Source of the DNA: an uncultured Rhodocyclaceae bacterium
Lineage (GTDB): Bacteria > Pseudomonadota > Gammaproteobacteria > Burkholderiales > Rhodocyclaceae
Direction of reading: 5' to 3'
Length of the DNA: 17,190 bases
NCBI GenBank assembly: GCA_937892345.1
Contig: CALAGF010000308.1
Location: 1 to 17,190 of the forward strand
This document shows positions 1 through 6,121 of the stretch, piece after piece. The translations under genes and the position numbers were made by a program. How positions within the stretch are numbered: the stretch's first letter is position 1; each line of letters opens with the position of its first letter. Below the pieces are notes generated by a model, which was given only the letters and a program-made list of their open reading frames with translations, did no database searches and had not been told where the DNA came from.

Positions 1-564
1 GGTCGAGTTCTCAATCCGTGTGCTGGACTGGCTGCCGGTGTTCGCATTGCCTTGCTGCCCGGCTCCGATCTGCATGGTGTTGGCGACCGTGGCATTGACC
101 CGTCGTTCCAGATTGACGTAGTCGAGGGGGTAATGGTGCATGAAAGGCGTGTCATTCATCACGTGCAGGCTGCCCGAACGCGTGTATTCAAAACGCAGCG
201 GAAGTTGCCGGGCAATGCGCTCAAGGATTGCGTCCATTGGCTGATCCAGCGCATTGAGCGTGACTTTGCCGTCGACGTCAGGGTCAATGCTGATATCGAG
301 GCCTGCGTCCCTGGCCAGGGCGAAGAGGAGGTTGTCGACAGCGACCTTGCGGACCGTGACGCTGAAACGTTTTTCGGGTGGCTGTGCCTTCGGTGCTTCC
401 GGAGTGCGCTGTTCCGGTATGGCAGGTATTGGGGAAATGGCAGCGTATTGTTCGGACAGGTGCGCCGAAACCGGCGCTCGGGGGACGGGGGCGCCGCAGC
501 CTGCCAGAAAGATGCCAAGCAGGGTGAGGATTGTGGCGTAAATGCCTTTTGAATAATGACGCAT
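1..564 (-). CDS. mshL: MSHA-type pilus secretin lipoprotein MshL, N-terminal part (runs off the left edge)
   Basis: Open from an ATG at 564 leftwards to the window edge, 188 codons without a stop. The protein begins MRHYSKGIYATILTLLGIF and then has a lipobox LAGC with Cys23, so it should be a lipoprotein. A Pro/Ala-rich linker (about 24-66) is followed by a secretin N-terminal (STN/N0) domain, about residues 67-135. Then comes a stretch (HHYPLDYVNLERRVNATV) of the kind that precedes the N1 and secretin domains in MshL-type proteins. The beta-barrel secretin domain would lie outside the window. Family knowledge: MshL forms the outer-membrane ring for a type IV MSHA-like pilus. A PilQ- or GspD-type secretin is the alternative, since the diagnostic C-terminus is missing. 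There is no Shine-Dalgarno at the start; the -10 element lies 8 bases upstream. Confidence 0.68.
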   Translation of the reverse strand, partial: MRHYSKGIYATILTLLGIFLAGCGAPVPRAPVSAHLSEQYAAISPIPAIPEQRTPEAPKAQPPEKRFSVTVRKVAVDNLLFALARDAGLDISIDPDVDGKVTLNALDQPMDAILERIARQLPLRFEYTRSGSLHVMNDTPFMHHYPLDYVNLERRVNATVANTMQIGAGQQGNANTGSQSSTRIENST

Positions 565-567
565 GGC

Positions 568-586
568 TTCGGATTCTATCTCCGAA
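568..586. repeat. inverted repeat enclosing the mshL -10 element
   Basis: TTCGGA (568-573) and TCCGAA (581-586) form perfect 6-base arms around a 7-base spacer. The centre, position 577, falls inside the TAGAAT -10 hexamer. The placement suits a repressor operator, or a hairpin if transcription begins upstream. No regulator can be named. Confidence 0.4.
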
Positions 587-601
587 AAATTTATTTGTCA
601 T
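573..601 (-). promoter_or_regulatory. sigma-70-type promoter for the mshL-like gene
   Basis: Read on the minus strand: -35 ATGACA (601-596; one mismatch to TTGACA), a 17-base spacer, and -10 TAGAAT (578-573; one mismatch to TATAAT). Only 8 bases (572-565) separate the -10 from the ATG at 564, so transcription should begin at or within a base or two of the start codon. The match is good enough to be believable, but it is an inference from sequence. Confidence 0.6.
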
Positions 602-614
602 TTTTCTGGATGAT

Positions 615-636
615 CTTCTGCCCTTTGGTGCAGAAG
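615..636. repeat. 22-base inverted repeat between the divergent mshL and mla promoters
   Basis: CTTCTGC (615-621) and GCAGAAG (630-636) are perfect 7-base arms with an 8-base spacer. The element lies upstream of the mshL -35 and over the place where the mla -35 would be, so a bound protein could affect both directions. It has no T-run and is not a terminator. Its role as an operator is inferred. Confidence 0.4.
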
Positions 637-653
637 GGAAAAATCTGAACTTC

Positions 654-662
654 TGTTAGAAT
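654..662 (+). promoter_or_regulatory. extended -10 promoter for the mla-murA operon
   Basis: TG (654-655), one base, then TAGAAT (657-662) makes an extended -10 element. No recognisable -35 lies 16-18 bases upstream (the area overlaps the 615-636 inverted repeat), which fits an extended -10 or activator-dependent promoter. The predicted start of transcription is near 669, which bears on the choice of the mlaF start codon. Confidence 0.45.
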
Positions 663-694
663 CGTTGCCTTCGTTTACATTGGAATCAATCCGC

Positions 695-1507
695 TTGCCC
701 AAAGACCTTCTGGTCGATATTTCCGACCTCCACTTCAACTATGACGGGCGCCCCGTCCTGCAAGGGATCAACATGAAGATCCGGCGGGGGAGTGTTGTCG
801 CCATCATGGGTGGGTCGGGGTGCGGCAAAACCACCTTGCTGCGATGCATCGGTGGTCAGTTGCGTCCCTCCGCGGGGAGCGTGCTGGTGAACGAACAGCA
901 GATAGCAACGGCATCACAGTCGGCGCTGTATGCCTTGCGGCGGCAGATGGGGATGCTGTTCCAGTTTGGTGCGCTATTTACCGATTTGTCGGTATTCGAA
1001 AATGTGGCCTTTCCCTTGCGCGAGCACACCGATCTGTCGAATGAGATGATCCGCGATCTGGTGTTGATGAAACTTGAGGCTGTCGGTCTGCGCGGAGCCC
1101 GTGATCTGATGCCGGGGGAGCTTTCCGGCGGCATGGCACGCCGCGTTGCGCTAGCCCGTGCCATCGCGCTTGATCCCATGTTGATCATGTACGATGAACC
1201 GTTCACTGGTCTCGACCCCATTGCGCTCGGCGTGATCGGGCAGTTGATCCGTCGTCTCAATGACGCTTTAGGGGCCACTTCGATCATGGTGACGCACGAC
1301 GTTCAAGAGTCCTTGCTGATCGTTGACTACATTTATTTCATGAATGGCGGGCGGGTGGTCGCAGAGGGAACGCCGGATGAAATTCGCGCATCCAGCGATC
1401 CGTTTGTCCATCAATTCGTCCATGCAGAGCCGCATGGTCCGGTGAATTTTGACTATCCGGCAGCAACTGTCGCCGAAGATTTTCGTTTAGGGGGTCTTCG
1501 TGTTTGA
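695..1507 (+). CDS. mlaF: Phospholipid ABC transporter ATPase MlaF
   Basis: ATPase of the MlaFEDB inner-membrane complex, which moves phospholipids between the inner membrane and the periplasmic carrier MlaC. Walker A GGSGCGKTT (about 39-47), Q-loop region FQFG, ABC signature LSGGMARR from about 143, Walker B LIMYDEP from about 163, and the switch histidine in VTHD are all present. The 270-residue length suits the family. The frame stays open to a TTG at 665, but that lies upstream of the predicted transcription start (about 669). The TTG at 695 has GGAA (682-685) 9 bases before it and gives MPKDLLVDISDLHF, a normal MlaF N-terminus; TTG 680 is also possible. The 3' end overlaps mlaE by 8 bases. 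Function is secure; the start is a judgement. Confidence 0.93.
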   Translation: MPKDLLVDISDLHFNYDGRPVLQGINMKIRRGSVVAIMGGSGCGKTTLLRCIGGQLRPSAGSVLVNEQQIATASQSALYALRRQMGMLFQFGALFTDLSVFENVAFPLREHTDLSNEMIRDLVLMKLEAVGLRGARDLMPGELSGGMARRVALARAIALDPMLIMYDEPFTGLDPIALGVIGQLIRRLNDALGATSIMVTHDVQESLLIVDYIYFMNGGRVVAEGTPDEIRASSDPFVHQFVHAEPHGPVNFDYPAATVAEDFRLGGLRV

Positions 1508-2291
1508 CCCGTCAGCTGTCGTGCGGCGCTTGGGTACAGCTACGGTAGAGCGTATCTGGCGACTCGGTTTTGCAACCCGCTTCCTGTTGGCCATCTTGCG
1601 GCATTCAGGATCCTCCTTTCGTCGCTTGCCCCTGACCTTGAGGGAAATCTACTTCAGCGGTGTGTTGTCCTTGCTGATTATTCTGGTATCCGGATTGTTC
1701 GTTGGCTTGGTGCTGGGTTTGCAAGGGTACGAAACGCTCCAGCGGTACGGGTCGACCGAAGCACTCGGGGTTCTGGTTGCACTTTCGCTGGTTCGAGAAC
1801 TTGGGCCGGTTGTTGCCGGCCTGCTGTTTGCCTCACGCGCGGGTTCGTCGATTACTGCAGAAATCGGTTTGATGAAGGCCACTGAGCAGTTGAAGGCGAT
1901 GGACATCATGGCCGTCAATCCGATTGCACGGGTGGTTGCGCCGCGTTTTTGGGGTGGCGTGGTATCAATGCCTTTACTGGCGGCGATGTTTTCTGCCATG
2001 GGCGTTTTTGGTGGCTGGTTGATCGGGGTTGTGTTGATTGGCGTAGATGATGGCGCCTTCTGGTCCCAGATGCAGGCAAGTGTGGATTTTCGTTACGATG
2101 TGCTTAATGGCATCATCAAGAGCGTCGTGTTTGGCTTTGCCGTGTCGCTGATTGCTGTATTCGAGGGCTACGATTCGGTGCCGACTGCCGAAGGCGTCTC
2201 GCGGGCAATCACGCGCACCGTCGTGACTTCTGCAATGACCATTCTGGCGCTTGATTTCATTCTCACGTCGTTCATGTTCCGGGGTAATTAA
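1500..2291 (+). CDS. mlaE: Phospholipid ABC transporter permease MlaE
   Basis: Permease subunit of the Mla complex (MlaE/DUF140 family), 263 residues, the usual size. An N-terminal amphipathic stretch is followed by hydrophobic segments near residues 55-80, 95-115, 155-185, 205-220 and 235-260. The conserved family block LLFASRAGSSITAEIG followed by MKATEQLKAMDIMAVNP is present around residues 118-140; it forms the coupling region that docks on MlaF. The start is GTG at 1500, overlapping the end of mlaF, so the two are probably translationally coupled. The stop TAA shares a base with the next ATG (TAATG), continuing the coupling to mlaD. Identification rests on the family block plus operon position. 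Confidence 0.95.
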   Translation: MFDPSAVVRRLGTATVERIWRLGFATRFLLAILRHSGSSFRRLPLTLREIYFSGVLSLLIILVSGLFVGLVLGLQGYETLQRYGSTEALGVLVALSLVRELGPVVAGLLFASRAGSSITAEIGLMKATEQLKAMDIMAVNPIARVVAPRFWGGVVSMPLLAAMFSAMGVFGGWLIGVVLIGVDDGAFWSQMQASVDFRYDVLNGIIKSVVFGFAVSLIAVFEGYDSVPTAEGVSRAITRTVVTSAMTILALDFILTSFMFRGN

Positions 2292-2761
2292 TGAACCGTA
2301 CCGTTCTCGACCTGTGGGTCGGTCTTTTCGTCGCCATGGGCCTTGCTGCCATACTTTTTCTGGCGCTCAAAGTAGGCAATCTGTCATCGGCCCATCTGTC
2401 CGATACATATGTGTTGCAGGCCAAGTTTGCTAATATCGGTGGCCTGAAAGTGCGCGGCCCGGTAAAGAGCGCCGGGGTTCTGGTGGGCAGGATTTCAGAT
2501 ATCCGTTTCGATCCGGAAAGTTATGAGGCGGTTGTGACCATGAATGTCGATGGGCGCTATCGTTTTCCGAAGGACACGTTTGCTTCCATTTACACGGCAG
2601 GCTTGCTCGGTGAGCAGTACATTGGCTTTGATGTCGGTGGCGATGAAAAAATGTTGCAGGCCGGTGAAACGGTTGCCAAAACACAGTCTGCAGTAGTGCT
2701 GGAAAAACTGATCAGTCAGTTCCTCTTCAATAAGGCTTCGGAAGGACAGGGCAGCAAATGA
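2291..2761 (+). CDS. mlaD: Mla substrate-binding MCE-domain protein MlaD
   Basis: Membrane-anchored periplasmic MCE protein; in the known system a hexameric ring on MlaE that receives or hands over phospholipid. One N-terminal membrane span (about residues 7-27) precedes an MCE domain with the typical FANIGGLKVRGPVKSAGVLVG stretch (about 46-66) and a second conserved part around YTAGLLGEQYIGFDVGG. At 156 residues it is at the short end of the family; the C-terminal helix (LEKLISQFLFNKA) that forms the hydrophobic channel is present but the tail beyond it is brief. It starts on the TAATG overlap with mlaE, and its TGA overlaps the ATG of mlaA (ATGA at 2758-2761). Confidence 0.94.
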   Translation: MNRTVLDLWVGLFVAMGLAAILFLALKVGNLSSAHLSDTYVLQAKFANIGGLKVRGPVKSAGVLVGRISDIRFDPESYEAVVTMNVDGRYRFPKDTFASIYTAGLLGEQYIGFDVGGDEKMLQAGETVAKTQSAVVLEKLISQFLFNKASEGQGSK

Positions 2762-3480
2762 CAATCCGCTTTGGTCGAATCTGTCGCTTGAATCTGGCGT
2801 GCCTGCTGGCAGCTTCGTCGCTTGCATTGTCGAGCGGTAGCGCGAAGGCAGAAGAGAATCCGCGTGATCCTTACGAGGGATTCAATCGCACCATGTTTGT
2901 GGTGAATGAGGCGTTGGACAAATACGCAGCGAAGCCGGTAGCACAAGCCTACGATGCCACGGTTCCTTTGCCGGTAAAGGCAGGCGTAGGCAATTTTTTT
3001 GGCAATGCGGGTGAGCTTTGGTCTGCGGGGAATAGTGCCCTGCAGGGCAAGTTTGGTGATGCCGGAATGGGTGTTGCCCGTTTGCTGCTCAATTCCACGG
3101 TTGGGATTTTCGGCCTTTTCGACGTGGCGAGTGAGCTGGGGATGGACCGATATGATGAAGATTTCGGTCAAACGCTTGCGGTCTGGGGCGTTCCGGATGG
3201 CGGTTACCTGTTTTTGCCAGCACTTGGGCCGCGCACGCTCCGTGATGCAGCGGGCTGGGCTGTCGATTCGCAGCTCGATCCCGTCGCCCACGTGGACCCG
3301 GTTGCCGTGCGCAACAGTCTGCGCGGCTTGCGCTTCGTTGATGTCCGCACCAGTCTTCTGCCGGCAGACCGGGTCATTGAAGATGCCGCCCTCGACAAAT
3401 ATGCCTACATTCGTGATGCCTACCTGCAAAGGCGACGCAGCCAGATTTATGATGGCCGCCCGCCACGCCTTGACGACTGA
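2758..3480 (+). CDS. mlaA: MlaA/VacJ-family outer-membrane phospholipid protein, apparently not lipidated
   Basis: MlaA removes phospholipid from the outer leaflet of the outer membrane and passes it to MlaC. The family core is clear: DPYEGFNRTMFVVNEALDKYAAKPVAQAY (about 37-66 in this 240-residue protein), then the NLLNSTVGIFGLFD-like block (here LLLNSTVGIFGLFDVASELG) and the VWGVPDGGYLFLPALGPRT block. Oddity: E. coli MlaA is a lipoprotein, but this protein has no lipobox. Its only cysteines are Cys9 and Cys15, inside the signal region, and LNLAC has Asn at -3. The N-terminus instead ends in SAKA-EE, a good signal peptidase I site near residue 31. The start is fixed by the 4-base overlap with mlaD. 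Here mlaA is inside the mla operon, unlike in E. coli where it stands alone. Confidence 0.92.
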   Translation: MTIRFGRICRLNLACLLAASSLALSSGSAKAEENPRDPYEGFNRTMFVVNEALDKYAAKPVAQAYDATVPLPVKAGVGNFFGNAGELWSAGNSALQGKFGDAGMGVARLLLNSTVGIFGLFDVASELGMDRYDEDFGQTLAVWGVPDGGYLFLPALGPRTLRDAAGWAVDSQLDPVAHVDPVAVRNSLRGLRFVDVRTSLLPADRVIEDAALDKYAYIRDAYLQRRRSQIYDGRPPRLDD

Positions 3481-3492
3481 GTTCCGAACGAC

Positions 3493-4113
3493 ATGATAAA
3501 AAATACGCTACTCGCCATTTTCGCCGGCCTGATTTCTTTTGCTGCCATCGCTCAGGAGACGCCTGACGCATTGGTTCATCGAGTGACGGAAGAAGTGCTG
3601 GAAATCGTGCGCAAGGACAGGGATATTCAGAAGGGCGACACCAAAAAAGTGGTGGCCCTGGTTGAAGAAAAGGTGCTGCCCAACTTCAATTTCCAGCGAA
3701 TGACCTCATTGGCAGTGGGGCGCGATTGGCGCAAGGCCGATGCCGGACAGAAGCAGCGTCTGGCCGTTGAATTCCAGAATTTGCTGGTCCGGACTTACGC
3801 GAATGCCTTTAATGGTTATAACAACCAGCGCGTTCAATACAAGCCGTTCAAGATGGCCGCTGGTGAAACTGATGTCCTGGTTCGTACGGAAGTGTTGCAA
3901 CCGGGTGCCAAGCCGATACAAATCGATTACGCACTGGAGTTGGGCGATCACGGTTGGAAAGTCTATGACGTAGTGGTCGCTGGTATCAGTCTGGTGACCA
4001 ATTATCGCGATCAATTCGGTCAGGAAGTCCGGAATGGCGGCATTGATGGCCTGATCGCCTCGCTCTCGGCCAAGAACAAGTCGCTGGAAGCAGGCAAGGT
4101 TGCCGGCAAATGA
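3493..4113 (+). CDS. mlaC: Periplasmic phospholipid carrier MlaC
   Basis: Soluble shuttle that carries phospholipid across the periplasm between MlaA and MlaFEDB. The N-terminus MIKNTLLAIFAGLISFAAIAQE is a short cleavable signal peptide (cut likely after AIA, about residue 20). The MlaC/Ttg2D fold is recognisable from VLPNFNFQRMTSLAVGRDWRKA (about 62-83), FQNLLVRTYANAF (about 92-104), and the C-terminal GWKVYDVVVAGISLVTNYRDQF (about 154-175), a family hallmark. At 206 residues it is of normal length. It follows mlaA after 12 bases and has a weak ribosome binding site, so it probably relies on translation of the upstream genes. Its stop overlaps the ATG of mlaB. Confidence 0.95.
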   Translation: MIKNTLLAIFAGLISFAAIAQETPDALVHRVTEEVLEIVRKDRDIQKGDTKKVVALVEEKVLPNFNFQRMTSLAVGRDWRKADAGQKQRLAVEFQNLLVRTYANAFNGYNNQRVQYKPFKMAAGETDVLVRTEVLQPGAKPIQIDYALELGDHGWKVYDVVVAGISLVTNYRDQFGQEVRNGGIDGLIASLSAKNKSLEAGKVAGK

Positions 4114-4394
4114 TTCAGCGAGACGGCGATCGACTGATCGTTACCGTGCCGATGCTGATGAGTTCCGCGCGCCTCCTGCTTGAACAGGGGATGCAACAGA
4201 TCGGGAGCGGGCAGCAGCTGATCATCGATTTGTCTCATGTAAAAGAACTCGATTCCTCATCACTGGTGGTGATGATCGCTTGGTTGAGAAAAGCCGCTTT
4301 GTTGCGGTCGACCGTAAAATTCGCCGCAATTCCCGCAGCGGCGATATCCCTTGCAGATTTGTACGGTGTGCGCGACCTGCTGACCGAGGCCTGA
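4110..4394 (+). CDS. mlaB: STAS-domain subunit MlaB
   Basis: Small cytoplasmic STAS-domain protein, 94 residues, which in E. coli binds MlaF and is needed for assembly and activity of the transporter. The core LIIDLSHVKELDSSSLVVMIAWLRKA (about 37-62) is the STAS signature, with the conserved Asp-Ser-Ser turn (about 48-50) where anti-sigma-antagonist homologues are phosphorylated; whether the serine matters here is not known. A family member is expected at this point of a mla operon. It overlaps mlaC by 4 bases (ATGA) and is followed after 9 bases by the next ATPase gene. Confidence 0.9.
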   Translation: MIQRDGDRLIVTVPMLMSSARLLLEQGMQQIGSGQQLIIDLSHVKELDSSSLVVMIAWLRKAALLRSTVKFAAIPAAAISLADLYGVRDLLTEA

Positions 4395-4403
4395 GCGCAT
4401 TCA

Positions 4404-5123
4404 ATGACTCCTGCGGTATCGTTTGTGGACGTCGTCAAGCGCTTTGGTTCGCTTGAAGCCTTGGCGGGTGTCTCCCTGGAGATTGCTCAAGGGGAGTTCT
4501 TTGGCCTGCTTGGTCCGAATGGTGCCGGCAAGACGACCTTGATCTCCTGTCTTGCCGGATTGTCTCGCGCCGATAGTGGTGAGATTCGCGTACTGGGGCA
4601 TGACGTAGGCACGGATTTTCGCAATGCCAGAAAATCCCTTGGGGTGGTGCCGCAGGAACTGGTCTTCGATCCGTTTTTCAGTGTGCGTGAAACCCTGCGT
4701 ATCCAGTCGGGCTATTTCGGCATTCGCCATAACGATGACTGGATTGATGAAATCTTGCATCACCTGGATCTGACGAGTAAGGCGAATGCCAACATGCGTG
4801 GGCTTTCCGGCGGCATGAAGCGGCGTGTACTCGTTGCGCAAGCGCTGGTTCACAAGCCCCCGGTGATTGTGCTCGACGAGCCGACTGCCGGGGTGGATGT
4901 CGAACTGCGGCAAGGGCTCTGGCATTTCATTCGCCGCCTGAACAGCGAGGGGCATTCAATCATTCTGACGACGCATTACCTTGAAGAGGCGGAAGCCCTT
5001 TGTCATCGGATTGGCTTGATGAAACAGGGGCGGCTGATCGCACTTGATAGCACCGCCAATTTGATGGCGACTCATCCGGGTGCGACGCTCGAGGAAGTTT
5101 TTGTGCGGACCCTGCGTCAATGA
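4404..5123 (+). CDS. yadG: ABC exporter ATPase, YadG-like
   Basis: Second ABC ATPase of the operon, 239 residues, distinct from MlaF. Walker A GPNGAGKTT (about 37-45), signature LSGGMKRR from about 134, Walker B ending VLDEPTAGVD with Asp158-Glu159, and switch His in TTHYLEEAE are intact. The GVDVELR and YLEEAE features are typical of ABC-2 (DrrA/NodI-like) exporters rather than of MlaF. It pairs with the permease directly downstream, which it overlaps by 4 bases. The substrate is unknown; in E. coli the YadGH pair is also uncharacterised. Its place between mlaB and ibaG suggests an envelope component, but that is inference. Confidence 0.88.
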   Translation: MTPAVSFVDVVKRFGSLEALAGVSLEIAQGEFFGLLGPNGAGKTTLISCLAGLSRADSGEIRVLGHDVGTDFRNARKSLGVVPQELVFDPFFSVRETLRIQSGYFGIRHNDDWIDEILHHLDLTSKANANMRGLSGGMKRRVLVAQALVHKPPVIVLDEPTAGVDVELRQGLWHFIRRLNSEGHSIILTTHYLEEAEALCHRIGLMKQGRLIALDSTANLMATHPGATLEEVFVRTLRQ

Positions 5124-5872
5124 TTGCCTTTTGGACCTTGTTCTACAAAGAGTTGCTGCGTTTCTGGAAAGTTGCGTTTCAGACCGTTGCTGCACCCGTG
5201 CTAACCGCGCTGCTGTATTTGGTGATCTTTGGCCATGTGCTTGAAGATCATGTGCGGGTACATGGCCTGCCTTACGCCAGTTTCCTGATTCCCGGTTTGG
5301 TGATGATGCAGGTCTTGCAGAATGCCTTTGCGAATTCTTCATCCAGCTTGATACAAGCCAAGATCACAGGTTCCATCGTTTTCGTGCTGCTGCCGCCTTT
5401 ACCGTACAGCGTATTCTTTGCTGCCTATGTTCTGGCTGCCACCTTGCGCGGGCTGATGGTTGGTGCAGGAGTGCTGTTGGTTACCGTCTGGTTTGTCGAT
5501 CTGCGCGTGGAGGCGCCTTTGTGGATACTCGCCTTTGCCTTGCTCGGCGGTGCCTTGTTTGGTGCGGTAGGCATGCTGGCCGGGATATGGGTGGAGAAAT
5601 TTGACCAGCTCGCAGCTTTCCAGAATTTTTTGATCATGCCGCTGACCATGCTGTCTGGTGTCTTCTATTCGATTTACACATTGCCCACATTCTGGCGAAG
5701 CCTGTCGCATTACAATCCCGTCTTTTACATGATTGACGGCTTCCGCTATGGCTTTTTCGGCGTCTCAGATGTGCCGCCGGTACAAAGCCTGGCCGTAGTG
5801 GCCGCTTGCTTTGCCCTTGCTTCCGTCCTTGTTCTTCACCTCCTGAAGAGCGGCTGGAAGCTCAGAAACTGA
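5120..5872 (+). CDS. yadH: ABC-2 type permease, YadH-like
   Basis: Integral membrane partner of the preceding ATPase, 250 residues. It has the ABC-2 permease layout: a cytoplasmic amphipathic N-terminus (FWTLFYKELLRFWKV) and about six membrane segments near residues 20-40, 55-75, 100-125, 130-160, 170-190 and 222-245. The conserved stretches FLIPGLVMMQVLQNAFANSS, FFAAYVLAATLRGLMVGAG, PLTMLSGVFYSI and SLSHYNPVFYMIDGFRYGF closely resemble E. coli YadH from memory. The start ATG overlaps the ATPase stop (ATGA at 5120-5123). The substrate is not known. Six bases separate it from ibaG. Confidence 0.9.
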   Translation: MIAFWTLFYKELLRFWKVAFQTVAAPVLTALLYLVIFGHVLEDHVRVHGLPYASFLIPGLVMMQVLQNAFANSSSSLIQAKITGSIVFVLLPPLPYSVFFAAYVLAATLRGLMVGAGVLLVTVWFVDLRVEAPLWILAFALLGGALFGAVGMLAGIWVEKFDQLAAFQNFLIMPLTMLSGVFYSIYTLPTFWRSLSHYNPVFYMIDGFRYGFFGVSDVPPVQSLAVVAACFALASVLVLHLLKSGWKLRN

Positions 5873-5878
5873 AACTTC

Positions 5879-6121
5879 ATGCACCCCGATCAGATCAAGC
5901 AACTCATACTCGCCGGCCTGGCCTGCGAACATCTCGAACTCGATGGCGATGGGCAGCATTTTGCTGCGCTGGTCGTCAGTGCCGAGTTTGCCGGCAAGAA
6001 CCGTGTCCAGCGCCAACGGCGTGTACACGAAACAATCCGGGCTGAACTGGCCAGTGGCGAATTGCATGCAATTTCCTTCAAGACCTTGACCCCGGAAGAA
6101 TGGAGCGCCCAGCGTGGATAA
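5879..6121 (+). CDS. ibaG: BolA-family protein IbaG (YrbA)
   Basis: A small BolA-like protein of 80 residues. The class II KH-like fold is indicated by IKQLILAGLACEHLELDGDGQHFAALVVSAEFAGKNRVQRQRRVHETI, with the loop histidine (about 27) and the RVQRQRRVH helix in the usual positions; the C-terminus HAISFKTLTPEEW is also typical. Family knowledge: IbaG/BolA proteins work with monothiol glutaredoxins in iron-sulphur cluster handling and affect envelope shape. The gene directly precedes murA and overlaps it by 8 bases, the same order as in E. coli (mlaB-ibaG-murA), which supports IbaG over other BolA paralogues. Confidence 0.92.
   Translation: MHPDQIKQLILAGLACEHLELDGDGQHFAALVVSAEFAGKNRVQRQRRVHETIRAELASGELHAISFKTLTPEEWSAQRG

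Noticed and set aside
52..552. Plus-strand frame of 166 codons opposite the mshL-like gene
   Set aside because: The minus-strand reading gives a signal peptide, lipobox and STN domain with a good promoter; the plus reading has none of these.
2716..3429. Minus-strand frame of 237 codons opposite mlaA
   Set aside because: mlaA is certain from its motifs and operon overlap; the antisense translation has no family features.
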